From Rhyzopertha dominica (taxonomy: Eukaryota > Arthropoda > Insecta > Coleoptera > Bostrichidae), in the NCBI GenBank assembly GCA_025024175.1, contig QCXZ01000064.1, forward strand, positions 52,039,325 through 52,103,324: a DNA stretch of 64,000 bases, given 5' to 3'. The position numbers and the translations under genes were made by a program. Each line of letters opens with the position of its first letter. Within the stretch, counting starts at the first letter, position 1. This document shows positions 33,565 to 44,330 of this stretch, one piece after another. The notes below the pieces were generated by a model. The model worked only from the letters and a program-made list of their open reading frames with translations, did not search any database and had not been told where the DNA came from.

Positions 33565-33880
33565 TTGAATAAAAGCACAACAGGTTTTGATTACCATTGC
33601 ATAAAAAATAATCATTACTTAGATGAAAGCGACACCAGTCTTACATTGCGAAAGGAAAGAAAAAAACTAAACCTATTAAAACTTTTGGAAAATAAAAAAG
33701 CTCAACATCAGAGAAAACATTTGGCTAATATGCAAACAGAAATTCCGACGTCCAGTATACGCCTCTACACATCTGACTATATTATAATGCTGTTATCTCT
33801 TTGACAATGAACATTAGGTCGAAACGATCGTCAGATTTATCTGATAAATATGTGTATGTATAGCTTAAATATATTTTCAA
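33565..33880 (+). pseudogene. PLE-2 endonuclease relic, plus copy
   Basis: The frame from 33565 to 33804 reads FDYHCIKNNHYLDESDTSLT then KLNLLKLLENKKAQHQRKHL, nearly identical to the translated minus-strand copy immediately to its left. It ends with SLYTSDYI-like terminal-repeat sequence and the GGTCGAAACGATCGTCAGA block (33811-33829). The copy is the C-terminal half of a PLE endonuclease plus terminal repeat. The upstream RT is absent, so the pair is an inverted, truncated insertion. Confidence 0.65.
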
Positions 33881-34709
33881 AAATGAAACACTAAGAACTA
33901 TTGGGAATATTTATGTTTAAAAAATTAGTCAAACTAATAACTGAGATTTTGAACAATATATAGAAGATTAAAATTTTCTTTATCGCCGTCTTTTAACCAG
34001 ATCTCCAGAATATTATTTTGCGCAATCTTGTATGTAAGCAAAAAATGTAAAATAAAATTATGACGTAACATGGCAATTGCTTGTGTGTACTCTTGATAAT
34101 TAAGAAGTGAAAAAAAACTTGCAAATTGTTGCGAAAGAGTCCTTGTTAAAGTTAAATAAATGTTGTTTCAATAAACAATTTTAATGCAAATAACCAAAAC
34201 ATAATACCAAAAACATTGAATGAAACTTTTGAACCTTATTTATTAATAAATTATAATCTTACCTTTGTCTATTGCGGCCGCATTGCCTGCACGTAAAATT
34301 TATTTATATTTAACTCTGTAAATACGACAATCTCAACAATGCGAGTACAATTTGCATGTCGGGATTTGCAGTTAGACGAAGTAAAAAAAAACTTAGATGG
34401 TATTCAGTAACTTGTGTATCTTAGAATATATTTAAGTAGTATATGAATCAATTCGGCACAAAGAGTTTTGATCGTCTAGATCGGTGTTTTTTTTTTGCAC
34501 TGTGCGATGTAATGAACCANCCATTTTGCAGTTGAACACTTTTATAACCTCGCCTGACGACTTTGTCATAAAGGGATTNATGAGCTTGTATTAGTATAAT
34601 TTAAAAGAAAATTGACACTAGCATTGATAAAATCCCTCTATGTGACCTATTATACCTTTCTATTCTCTACCTATTCTGCAACCTTATCACTTTCCCTTTG
34701 TCTTTCAAG
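33881..34709. other. Intron or upstream region of the synaptotagmin gene; no feature seen
   Basis: AT-rich sequence with n at about 34520 and 34579. No exon for the N-terminal extracellular part of the synaptotagmin could be found here. Confidence 0.4.
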
Positions 34710-34928
34710 GTTCAACTGGCGGCGCGCTGTTGGGTATCATCGGAGGCTTAGGAGCACTGCTTTTGGTGTTCCTACTCTACATCAACAAGAGGAGATGGTG
34801 GTGGAGCACTGTTGGAGCCATGGGGTGCTGCGATGATGCCTGTCCGCCGGTTTCGGCGCGTCCTGTACCTTCTCCACCAGTGCCTTCTACATCGGCTGTT
34901 CCGATACCACATCCAAAGCATAAGTTAG
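34710..34928 (+). CDS. Synaptotagmin (Syt14-like), transmembrane exon
   Basis: First recognised exon of a plus-strand synaptotagmin. The acceptor TCTTTCAAG precedes 34710 and the donor GTAAGT follows 34928. It starts with two bases of a codon and ends in phase 1. It encodes a single membrane anchor, GALLGIIGGLGALLLVFLLY, then the stop-transfer NKRRWWW, a GCCDDAC cysteine cluster suited to palmitoylation, and a Pro-rich linker. One N-terminal TM, juxtamembrane Cys residues and a long linker before tandem C2 domains is the synaptotagmin layout. The exon(s) upstream with the short lumenal N-terminus and start codon were not located. The reading frame is open throughout. Confidence 0.7.
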
Positions 34929-36819
34929 GTAAGTCACATAACAATGTTCTGAAAGTGATACGGTATTCCAGTGGCGATGGCGTATTGTTGGGTAACGGAA
35001 TTTCTAAATTTTAAATACCACGTCTTTTATAATCTTATGGAATATTCTTAAAGATGGCGGAAAAGCGTTGACTACAGCAGACCACATTATGGAATCTACC
35101 TATTTTCTGTTAATGATAAAACGTGAGATGTTCAACATCGTGTCCTACGTTTTTTCGAGTATCAATACTTTTTTTAATTCGACATAAATGTGCCGTAGGT
35201 GCTTTTAAATTGTCACAGCTCACAAGCATGACAAAATTCCCAATAGACGACCCTTATGGCGTGTTACAGCAAGAATAAATGTTTTATTTAGCTATCATGA
35301 TCGATTAAATTAAACATTCATGAACCAAAAAAGTTTGATTGGGAATACTGATAGCTACAATGGTTTAGCTGTAAATCATGAATCGTACACATGTGCATTA
35401 GTAAGGCGACATACGGCTTGTTTTCGGTCCGTGCACAGGGTGTAGACCTTTTCTGATAAGCTTTTGTGAAAAAATAGTAATGACACGGGTTTCAGTTTTG
35501 TCACGTGACTAAACCCCGACTAAGCCCACGTGCGTGCGCACTAAATGGTTAACAAAGATTCTGCAGTAATCTGACGTTTTGTAAACATAACCTAGCCCAG
35601 TTGAGGCACATACATCATCACAAATCGATGGCGAAATGGAATTATAAAAACGCTTCTTTTAATACGCTTAAGAATAACTGCTCAACCTCAATTTCAAAAC
35701 AAATAACAACAATAATGTAATAATAATTACAAGAACTGCGTATAAAACCCAATACAGCATAACATACTAATCTTGCCGTACATAGGATATCACCCAAATG
35801 TTTCAAATAATATTTGTCATTAGTCTGCTTGGTCGTTCCGAATGCTGCTAAAGTCTTGAATTTTTTACCTACATTTTTCTACAGTTTGTTTAAATTTTTG
35901 AGTGTTCCTAAAATGCGAATATTTTATTTATCGGATAAGCATTCCTTGGAATCTGTTTGTGATAAATTTTTTATTCCTAGTGTTTTTTCCACAAAAATGG
36001 GATACCCCTAGTATTAGAGAGTTACCAAGCTACTTTTATTTAGATGGCTATAGCTTTACTGTCATGACCAATTTACTGTGGATATTCGTTAGTGAAACTA
36101 TTATTGAAGTAAAGTGGTCAAGTATGTGGAAATTATTTTCACGTTCGTAAATATATGAGTAATTGATATTTTAAGATTCTTTGAACTAAACTAAAACCAC
36201 TTTGCACAAAACTTTTTTTGAAAATGTCAAATAAAGGAGCGAGGTAATTAATTGGCAATATGACAGTGATGGTTGCTAGGCGAAGTTGAAATCCTACAAT
36301 AGTTCCTATCCCATCTATCGCTATCATTCTATATTTTATGTTGCTGGATCAAACCGGAGACTAGAGTTGGTGGTACCTTATTACACAGTAACCTTAGCTG
36401 TACCTAAACACATATTTTTTTATATCCTTTTTATTCACACTCATATGTGACTTTTCACATTATCAAAAGGAAAATTCAGTGTAGAGTAAATTGGCGAGAA
36501 CATTTCATATGCTTTTGTAGCCAAATGATTTATAAAAACGTTTCCTTTACTTTATGTCTTACTGAAAATAAGCCACCGAAATAGGTTAATTTTATATTTA
36601 GGGGGACACTTGAATGTGATCTTTGCGTTTTCGCCACTTTTCCCGCTTGATGGGGAGCATATAATTATTTTTTGGGAACATGAACACAATACAATAAAAT
36701 AGGTACCTTTTTGTACGAATTTAGACTTTCCTTGGACAGAGTCAGATTGACATTTTAGTCCTTTTGCGTTAGGCCGTATCAGTATTGGAAATAGGGTTTT
36801 ACCAGTTTTTGTAAGGAGC

Positions 36820-36850
36820 ATCATCAGGACAGAAATATGTAAAATAGCAC
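36820..36850 (-). ncRNA. Decayed hammerhead-like motif
   Basis: The minus strand has CTGATGATGCTCCTTACAAAAACTGGTAAAAC-like sequence. It resembles the 27573-27607 core (CTGATGACGCCCCTTATAAG...GCGAAAC), but stem II is broken and GAAAC is lost. Called only by similarity to that copy. Confidence 0.3.
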
Positions 36851-36957
36851 TCAACCAAATACTAAAGAGGATGGAGAGTGGGATTACTCCCGCTTTTATG
36901 AAGACGGTGGAGATGCTTGGACGGCTAGGGAAAGAGACTGGAAGGGTAGGATTAGCC

Positions 36958-37360
36958 CAGGGGCGGATCCAGAGTAGGATTTTGGGGGGGGGGGGGAACT
37001 ACATAATTTTGTACTTTATTTAAGAAATGTGTAAATGTAAACCATAGATTTATTTTTGTTACATATTTCAACATGTATTTCATAGTATCAAATCAATACG
37101 CGGAAATACGCTTATTTTCAAATGAATCCTTATAGGGTAAATGAAATTGATTAGCAACTCAAAGTCCTTTTCTTCACAGAGCGTCATTTATGATGGAAAT
37201 GCGGTAACTTATATATTAAAACATTATCGATAATTTTTTTATTAAATGTTCAATTGTTGATTTTTTACGATTTTCGGTGTCTCATTGGAAAAAATGTATA
37301 ACGTACAACTTTTGGGTGGGGGGGACTCTCCCGCAGTTCCCCCCCGTGGATCCGCCCCTG
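36958..37360. mobile_element. hAT-type MITE with perfect 8-base target duplication
   Basis: Ends are CAGGGGCGGATCCA (36958) and TGGATCCGCCCCTG (to 37360). Both sides carry GATTAGCC (36950-36957 and 37361-37368), a perfect 8-base duplication. The 403-base interior has poly-G near one end and GGGGGGGACTCTCCCGC near the other, and no coding frame. The exact duplication suggests a fairly young insertion, in the first visible intron of the synaptotagmin gene. Confidence 0.9.
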
Positions 37361-38611
37361 GATTAGCCGTTATGTAACTTGATTCCAAATACTGCGGTTC
37401 AGGCCTCTAGGAATTTACGAGTAGTGTAGAAAGCTACTTTCGCTAGAACTGAAATATTATAAATAAAAGTTCCCAAGGAATTAAAACATCTATAGGGTCT
37501 TCCAAAATTTCATAAACTAGAAGTTCTTTTAGGCCCATCGTTAGCATTATTGAATCTCCCACTTATTGAATTGCGAAGTTCTGGGCGAATCCCTTAAAGA
37601 ACAAAACGGAACACGTTTTGGGCTACAAGTACTTTGTATATAGTCTGTCACAACTCATTCTCAACACAGATGACATTCTAGTCAGCTTGGATGTTATATT
37701 ATCATTTACAAAAGGTTCCAATTCCACAATCCCTTACATTTATCATTAAAACATTATCCCAGGAAAACGAACTTGATACCTTCCCAGTTTAGCAGAAAAA
37801 TGTTACTTTCGCGTATTTCACTTTCCATGGTCAATTCTACCGATAAATTTCTGGCACACGTATATGAAGCCTTCGAACAAATATATTTGGAGTCATCAGA
37901 TCTTAAACCTTAGACCTAGCTTTGTTATGTCAATGATCTATTCATTATTTAACCTCACCCCTCCGACAGCTTGACAACCTTCTTATTATACTGTGATATA
38001 AAATTTACAACATAAATTGAAAGCAACAGTTTTTTCTCATTTCTTGATGCTTATCTGATAATCGTTTGGGCCACGCATGCGTATTATCATGACTATTCGT
38101 CATAAAAGCATTCGCTTCTGAATTATTTTGTACACCGCACAGTGTTAATTTCTGAACCAGGCAAAAAACAAAACATATCCGTTTGGTCAAGAAAGCATAT
38201 AATTGTGATCTATCTTTATTCATCGTTTTGATTTCAAATCCAATCCAACTCTCGAACCGCCAAATTATAGATCTGCTACATTAATTTCTTATGTTCAAGG
38301 TTTCACATATAGAATTGGCAAAATTCTTAGAAAACAACTCACCCGAAATATATTCTAGTCTCCTTCGTGAATGTCACAAGTGCTTCCGTTTTCTGTCATC
38401 TAGAGGTATTTATAGTAGTTTTTGCTGACTCTTACAGAACAGAATACCCAATCAGTAACAACATGAAACGGTCACAGTACATCCCCACCCTATTAATACA
38501 TCTTCCCACTGTCCAAGTACCCCATAACCGTAACCTTCCCCTCCGTTGAAGGTTTGGTTAAGCTCTAACATGATCTGGCGGCAAGTATGGGGCATATTCC
38601 ATGTTGCTGTC

Positions 38612-38643
38612 CTGATGGTGCCACTTATACGAGCGGGCGAAAC
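38612..38643 (+). ncRNA. Hammerhead-like core, one core base lost
   Basis: CTGATGG (38612-38618), GAGCGGGC and GAAAC (38639-38643) align with the intact minus-strand core at 27573-27607, including the shared ACTTATA in the loop. A9 is G and stem II is mismatched, so cleavage is unlikely. The following GCCAATCTTATTTCC also matches the flank of the intact copy. Confidence 0.4.
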
Positions 38644-39226
38644 GCCAATCTTATTTCCAAAACTTACACTGTCTAACACGAAAGGATCAAGATTTTAAAT
38701 TATTTTGTCTAATTTGGTGCAATAGTTAGTGAGAAATACTGCATATGGGTATAAATATTTGCCGAATATAACTGAAATAGATAAATTATTTTGACTCCAC
38801 ACAGGTGCTTTAAATTACATATCACCATTATGGTGATATTATGCGTGAACGTGTTATTAAAAATACTGATTGAAAAGTACGGTACAACGCGCTGTTTGTA
38901 AATTACAATATTATACCGTGTGCCCCACCTCGTATAACATAGGTTACATTTCTAGAAAAAAAATATTCAAATCTCAGATTTAAAATTGCACATGCCGCTG
39001 TATTTGAATGTCTTCATTTCAAAAAATGTGGTGCATATATTTTTGAAGTAAATAGCGAATTTGTTAACTAGAAGTTTTTTGAAGCAGGATTTTTCACACT
39101 AAACATTAAGATAAGATAAGATAAGATAAGATATTTTTGTACTAAAACTTATATGGCATTTCTATATTGCTACCAGCAAATTAGTAGTGTTTAGTACATG
39201 TACAACTTAAAAATATTGTTGCGGAA

Positions 39227-39614
39227 TCAGCACCATCTCTAGACCAGAGTTGCAGGCGTGTAGAAGCCAGGCAGATGACAGGGAATGTCGAGACTCTCCA
39301 GGGAAATCTACCAAAGGAACATTGCCAAACGTCTGAAAGGTGTCGCTTCTAGAATTTTCGATGGTGGTATAAATAGCCGGACGGAGAGAGGCCGGGCAGT
39401 TCTGAATTCGAATAGCGATTATCAAGCGAGCCAAAGGCTTAGTGAAGCAGGTGTTTTAGTGCTAAGTGCGTGCAGTATAGTGGTTTAGTGAATGTGGTGT
39501 TAAAACAGTAGTATTTTGAACTAGTTGTGCTTAGACTTAATGTATTTGACATGTGTTTAAAATAAAAAGGAGTTAAGTCAGAAATTCGCAGTTTTCGAGC
39601 CCGTAGTAGTAACA
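39227..39614 (+). mobile_element. Solo LTR, Gypsy-like
   Basis: The 388-base unit begins TGTTGCGGAATC and ends GTAGTAACA (TG...CA). It is flanked by ATAT at 39223-39226 and 39615-39618, a perfect 4-base target duplication. It contains a TATA box (GGTATAAATAGCCGG, near 39367) and a polyadenylation signal (AATAAAAAGG, near 39561), in the order expected for U3-R. No internal retrotransposon sequence or second LTR is present, so it is a recombination-derived solo LTR in the first visible synaptotagmin intron, in the same orientation as the gene. Confidence 0.8.
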
Positions 39615-40185
39615 ATATGAAATCTGCGACTACGGCTAACACGATACAGAATCAAAATAAGAAGGAATCTCAAAATCTGTTGTATCAGGAAGCAACAAAT
39701 GTTAAATAAAAATAAAACTAAGATATTTATTTTACAAGAAATCTTAAAACGTAATAATTGAATGTCTCGTTTAAAATTTTGTAACGTGTGTATTACATTT
39801 GTTTGATGTTAGTCTGTGTTTTAGTGGACATATTGTTAGTAAAATTTTAATAGGTTTTAACATATTACTTAATATAATTATTGATGAAATGAGTTCACTT
39901 AAGACGTATTTTAGCCTTACTAGTGAACCGCCGTACCTTAGTATGCAGAAGTGCAATCTAGGTTTTTAAAAATTATATTAGGTATTATTCGCAATTGTGT
40001 TTTGTGGGTACAGTATGTAACACAAGAATTAAATAAATAAAATAATCAAGTTTAGCCTGCACTTATAGCACAACCTTAACACACAACTCTTTTTTAATAT
40101 TCTCGGTTACTTTTACTTGTATATTTATTAACATAAAGAACGATTTGGGCTTAGCAATGTAAGTATTACAACATTTTGTTTCTAG

Positions 40186-40459
40186 TTAAAGCATATTCGT
40201 TTGACGTCGGAGAATCAAGTTCCGAATCGGAAATCGGCACTTCCAAAGCACGCTTTGTGACCCAGCATTCGCTACCAGCGGCCCCAAGAGTTCCATATTA
40301 TTCACCGAGACCGGTTCATGACCTCATATCATTAGTAGAAAAGGGAAGGGTTGGAATGAGTAGCAACAGTTCGTGTTGCAGTTCAACCACCAGCTCGGTT
40401 GGAGGGGACAGACAAGCAGGCAATCAAAAAAGTTCCAACGGACTCGATGCAAGTCAAAG
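40186..40459 (+). CDS. Synaptotagmin (Syt14-like), linker exon
   Basis: The acceptor TTTCTAG precedes 40186 and the donor GTGAGT follows 40459. The exon accepts phase 1 from the transmembrane exon (G plus TT gives Val) and leaves in phase 2. It encodes about 91 residues of acidic then Ser-rich linker: KAYSFDVGESSSESEIGTS, RPVHDLISLVEKGRVGM, SSNSSCCSSTTSSVGG. There is no folded domain. The Ser/Cys stretch could be a modification or targeting site, but that is inference. It lies 5.3 kb from the previous exon and 19.2 kb from the next. Confidence 0.7.
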
Positions 40460-42120
40460 GTGAGTAAAAAATACAAAAGTTTCATTTATATGTGTTATAG
40501 AGTAGGGTAAAGTAACTAACGCCATTTTACTCCTTCTGAATGTTTCCCTCGTGTCTATGAATGGGTAACTTTTGTTATTTGAAGAGCTACAAAGTAGGCT
40601 AAACGGAGCTAAAGTTTATAAATTTGATTCTCAACAATAGTATCTTTTAAAATTTGTTACTGCAACGCATTTTGAGATATTAGGACACGATTTCGTTTTT
40701 ATTTAAATCGTTTGTAACTTATGTGTTAAAACTTTTTTTAAATTAAACAACACATTAAAAGGGCACTTTTTAAGAAGTGTTCAATTCAGACATAAACTGC
40801 TTGTACGAAGTTGCTGAAGCTTGTAACCATCAAATTTATTTGTTCTTGTATAGCGTTATTTAATGAATTAAACGATATGTAACACGTACTATTTACTACT
40901 GGATTCATTTAAAATCGATAAAAACAGTTTTTTATTGCCACTTTGTTGATTCCGAGTAGTTAACATTGCCATATAGTTGGTTGCGATTAAACAAACGCTT
41001 TTGTATTTATTGTTGGTTCAGTGCTGTATTACAATTTGCACTTGAACATATCATTTGAAAAGATATACAAAACTAGTTTCTGCTGACTATGGTAGGAGAC
41101 ACAAATAAAAAGACAATATAATATAAAGTATAAACTTTAAAATTACATAAAATTTTTCAACAAAACGGTACTACGGTAAACATCAAAACTGCAAATTCTA
41201 TATTAAATAATGACAGTATTCTCCAGCTGCTAAAGTAAATGCTCAAATAAGCGTTTTCCTATATTGTTAACAGCACGTTAGATATCCCAAAGGTACAAAA
41301 GGCTGCAGACAACTAAGATATTTTGCCTTAATTCGGCAATTTTATTTTGACTAGTTCCATAAACTTTAGCTTTTAAAACTACATCAAAGAAAAAAATAAA
41401 GAACGTTCAAATCTGGTGAGCAAGATGGACATATATTCATATATGTCTCAAAATTACAAAATGCTTATTCTTTGCTTCTTTTATTGTAGTTTCGTTTACA
41501 TTTTATTAATGTTACTTTACTACCCTTTTTGTTTTGACGTATATTTTTTAATGTATGCTATTTTACATTGCCTTTTGATTTCCTCGTTCAAGTATGCAAA
41601 TTTTGTTTCAAAATCTCTGAAATTACTTTGATATAGAGCACAATTTGGCTACAAAAAATAATTGTTTCGGTGTGAAGAGAGGAACAGTCACTTTAGGATT
41701 GGTTCAAAATGACAATTTAGCTTTTCACTGGTTGCGGATTTGTTTAATTATTTTTTAAGTCCATACCCTGTGCTATTCGTAATCTGAAAAATCAACGAAT
41801 GTTTCGAATATTATATTATAATTTACCTAAATGATGATTGCTAGTTTTTGCGATATTGTTTCCAAACAAGAATTATACAACTTTTGATGTAAGATGAATG
41901 AATTAAGTAAGCAGCAAATATCGTTTTCCTAAAAATATTCGTGATATTTGCAACTTTTCAACTTATTAAAGCTGAAACCTTAAATTGTATCCCATTACAT
42001 TATATTTTATTACGTTTTCAACTAAACAGTATAGCGCAATGGCGATTGCGCTACTAAGCGAGAGGTTGAGAGTGCTCTAACAAGAAAACAAATATAACAG
42101 TCAACGGCCCTTACTTATTA
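40460..42120. other. Synaptotagmin intron, no feature seen
   Basis: AT-rich intron sequence. Near 42030 TAGCGCAATGGCGATTGCGC looks like a tRNA A-box region, but no B box or cloverleaf follows. Confidence 0.4.
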
Positions 42121-42398
42121 TTAACCTTCAGCTATTAATAAAACTGACAGTGTAGAATGGAATCCTTTGCAGAAGCTTAATAATTTTTGTCTGCGGATGC
42201 CTTCAACGTTAATAATAAATTCGTTCCTCGGATGGAAACACTGACAAAAAGGATCAGTTATTGACCTTTCGATTACTACAGTAATATTGCCAACGTTTAA
42301 TCCGTAAAAGGCTACAATACATAGAAAACATCGAGATTTAGAAACCCAATTGTCAGTTTCTGTTCTACATGTTAAATTGCCATTAGCTAAAATCAACC
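42121..42398 (-). CDS. Unassigned exon-like frame
   Basis: A minus-strand frame of about 92 codons opens directly after a strong acceptor (TTTTTTTACAG) and ends at TAA (42121-42123). It contains LTCRTETDNWVSKSRCFLCI and FCQCFHPRNEFIINVEG, with six Cys residues, so it could be a secreted or transposon-derived piece. I recognise no family, and no upstream exon or start was identified. It may be a terminal exon of a gene nested in the synaptotagmin intron, or chance. Confidence 0.25.
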
Positions 42399-42649
42399 CT
42401 GTAAAAAAATCTATCAATCATATACGTTACCTTTAGGTAGTACCCTGAAATGTAGAATTATGAGCCGACGCGGTTTAGTAGAAACAATGCGGTTAATCTA
42501 AATATCACATACTTGGAAGCACGTTTTTCAGGCCGTACTTACTAAACCATTTCGTACCGGATAACCAAAATATGACAGTGTGTGTACATACGATGATTTT
42601 ACTTGACCTTGTACATACGATGATTTTACTTGACCTTTCGAGCTTCATT

Positions 42650-42680
42650 CTGAAGAAGACAGTAACATGACTGCCGAAAC
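42650..42680 (+). ncRNA. Hammerhead-like core, cleavage side lost
   Basis: CTGAAGA (42650-42656), stem II GACAGT with ACTGCC (one A-C mismatch, 6-base loop), then GAAAC (42676-42680). After GAAAC comes AAAACAAT, not GTC, so no cleavage site or stem III is left. Directly upstream a 29-base segment (GTACATACGATGATTTTACT...) is tandemly duplicated. Confidence 0.45.
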
Positions 42681-42843
42681 AAAACAATACTGATTAATGT
42701 GATAAGCCACCTATACTGCATACCTACCTAGTTAATATTAAGGCGTCTTGTTTTCGGTCCGTGTACTGTTGAAAATTAAGTTCTGTAGCGACAGTAGCGA
42801 GATACCATATCGAATCGATATTTATTATAACACATTTACCATG

Positions 42844-42897
42844 TATGATAATATTTTGTCAGATAGACAACGATCTATCCGACAAAATATTATCATA
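42844..42897. repeat. Long near-perfect hairpin
   Basis: TATGATAATATTTTGTC-A-GATAG (42844-42866) pairs with CTATC-C-GACAAAATATTATCATA (42875-42897). The stem is 23 positions with one mismatch, around an 8-base loop. The arm length and loop would suit a small-RNA precursor or a tiny foldback MITE; sequence alone does not decide. Confidence 0.7.
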
Positions 42898-42974
42898 TAT
42901 TATGGACGCTGAAAGCATTCACCCTCGTACATTTACCATGTAATTGCGAAATAGGCTATTAAGCTCCCTAATCA

Positions 42975-42975
42975 C

Positions 42976-43012
<37 letters not shown>

Positions 43013-43020
43013 AATAAATG
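42975..43020. repeat. (AAT)n / (AAAT)n microsatellite
   Basis: About nine AAT units are followed by four AAAT units. Confidence 0.9.
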
Positions 43021-43299
43021 GATACAATTTAGATCAGTAACATGCTCCTACTGATAATCGCTTCTTCTTTTGAAAAATGTTTAGTCACTGCTTTTCTGCA
43101 GCATTTTTTAAATTACTGATTTTTTCACATTATTTGACATTCTTTCATTATTATCGTCAGTACGGCTACATACATTTAAACTAAGAGTCTGTCTGTTTGG
43201 TATTACCTAAATATATATTTTTTATGGATACTTCTTTTAGATACAGAGGTCCCCAAACTTTTTTGTCTCGTAGACACCATGACATATTTTTCTGTTTTA

Positions 43300-44330
43300 G
43301 TTAAACCTTCTGCTTAGCTAATATTATATGTGTTTTTACGGGTGGTACAGTGCTACACACTTTGAAAGATTTCAATCTTTGTTGAATGGATTCAAAGGTG
43401 CATTCATTGTGAAATATACAGCTTGGAAACAAGCTGACTGAATGTATGTGCTTTGTCTCACTTGATTTATCAGGTAACTTTGACGATCGTTTCGACCTCA
43501 CGGTCATTGTCAAAGAGATAACAGCGTTATACTAAACTCAGATGTGCATAATTTTCTTTACGTCCCCTTTTTTACAGGGGTTGTAAGGTAGAGTTGTAGT
43601 AAAATTTTCTCGCCTGGGTTTTGAAGGCCGACTTATAATTTTGGCAATATCAAAGGCGTACTGGACGTGAGTATTTCTATTTACGTATTTGCCAAATGTT
43701 TTTTCTGATACTGAGCTTTCGTAATTTCCAAAAGTACTAAAAGGTTCAGTTCTTTACCTTTCCTTTAACAATGTAAAACTTTGACGTCGCATTCATCTAA
43801 GTAATGGTTATTTTTTATGCAATGGTCAGCAAAACCTGCTATGTTGTTTCAATTTATATTCGCAACATGTTCTTTAAGTCTATTTTTAATAGCTCTGCCT
43901 GATTGTCCTATGTATATCATGTCACATTGCATGCATTTTATTTGGTAAATGCCGTTTTTATTCAAACTATTGTTAACTATTGTAGAATACCTCCCAAATT
44001 GTACTTAATTACCTCTATTGCTTTTATTCCGAATCTATTGAGCCTATTTTTAACGCAAACACTAGCTCCTTTGCGTAATTTACTGCAACGAAAATATGTT
44101 CTTTATTCTTTATGTTAGCATTGTACAGCATTCTTTGTATTTTAACTTTAAATTGCTTTTTAAGTATTTGGTCCACAATTTTTGTGTCATAAACTATCGT
44201 GGACCATTATTTACATCTCAAAATCTCAAAATATGGCAAGTATTCTCTGTAGTCTGTTGTGTTTATAAAAATTCTGTGCAGTGTTATTAACAAAATACGG
44301 TCATTCATTTCTAATTTTCTAGTAGGTAAC
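43300..44330 (-). pseudogene. PLE-2 relic: linker, GIY-YIG nuclease and terminal repeat
   Basis: Read on the minus strand from 44330 downward: NDRILLITLHRIFINTTDY, DTKIVDQILKKQFKVKIQ and FVAVNYAKELVFALK (the linker between RT and nuclease in PLEs). Next come GIYQIKCMQCDMIYIGQSGR (GIY-YIG motif, intact) and FADHCIKNNHYLDE. Finally there is terminal-repeat sequence with GGTCGAAACGATCGTCAAAG near 43480-43500. The order is that of the C-terminal half of a PLE protein. Stops and frameshifts are frequent. It is the fullest copy of the family also seen at 33.1-33.9 kb. Confidence 0.7.

Noticed and set aside
39108..39133. Repeated TAAGA units, considered as telomere-type repeat
   Set aside because: Only about five units of (AAGAT); the insect telomere repeat is TTAGG. 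Ordinary microsatellite.
42028..42070. tRNA-like A-box sequence TAGCGCAATGGCGATTGCGC
   Set aside because: No matching B box or acceptor stem within tRNA distance.
43463..43520. Active hammerhead in the PLE-2 repeat
   Set aside because: The 3' core half and stem III fit, but the 5' core reads TTGACAA instead of CTGANGA, so it was not annotated as a ribozyme and is reported only as a finding.
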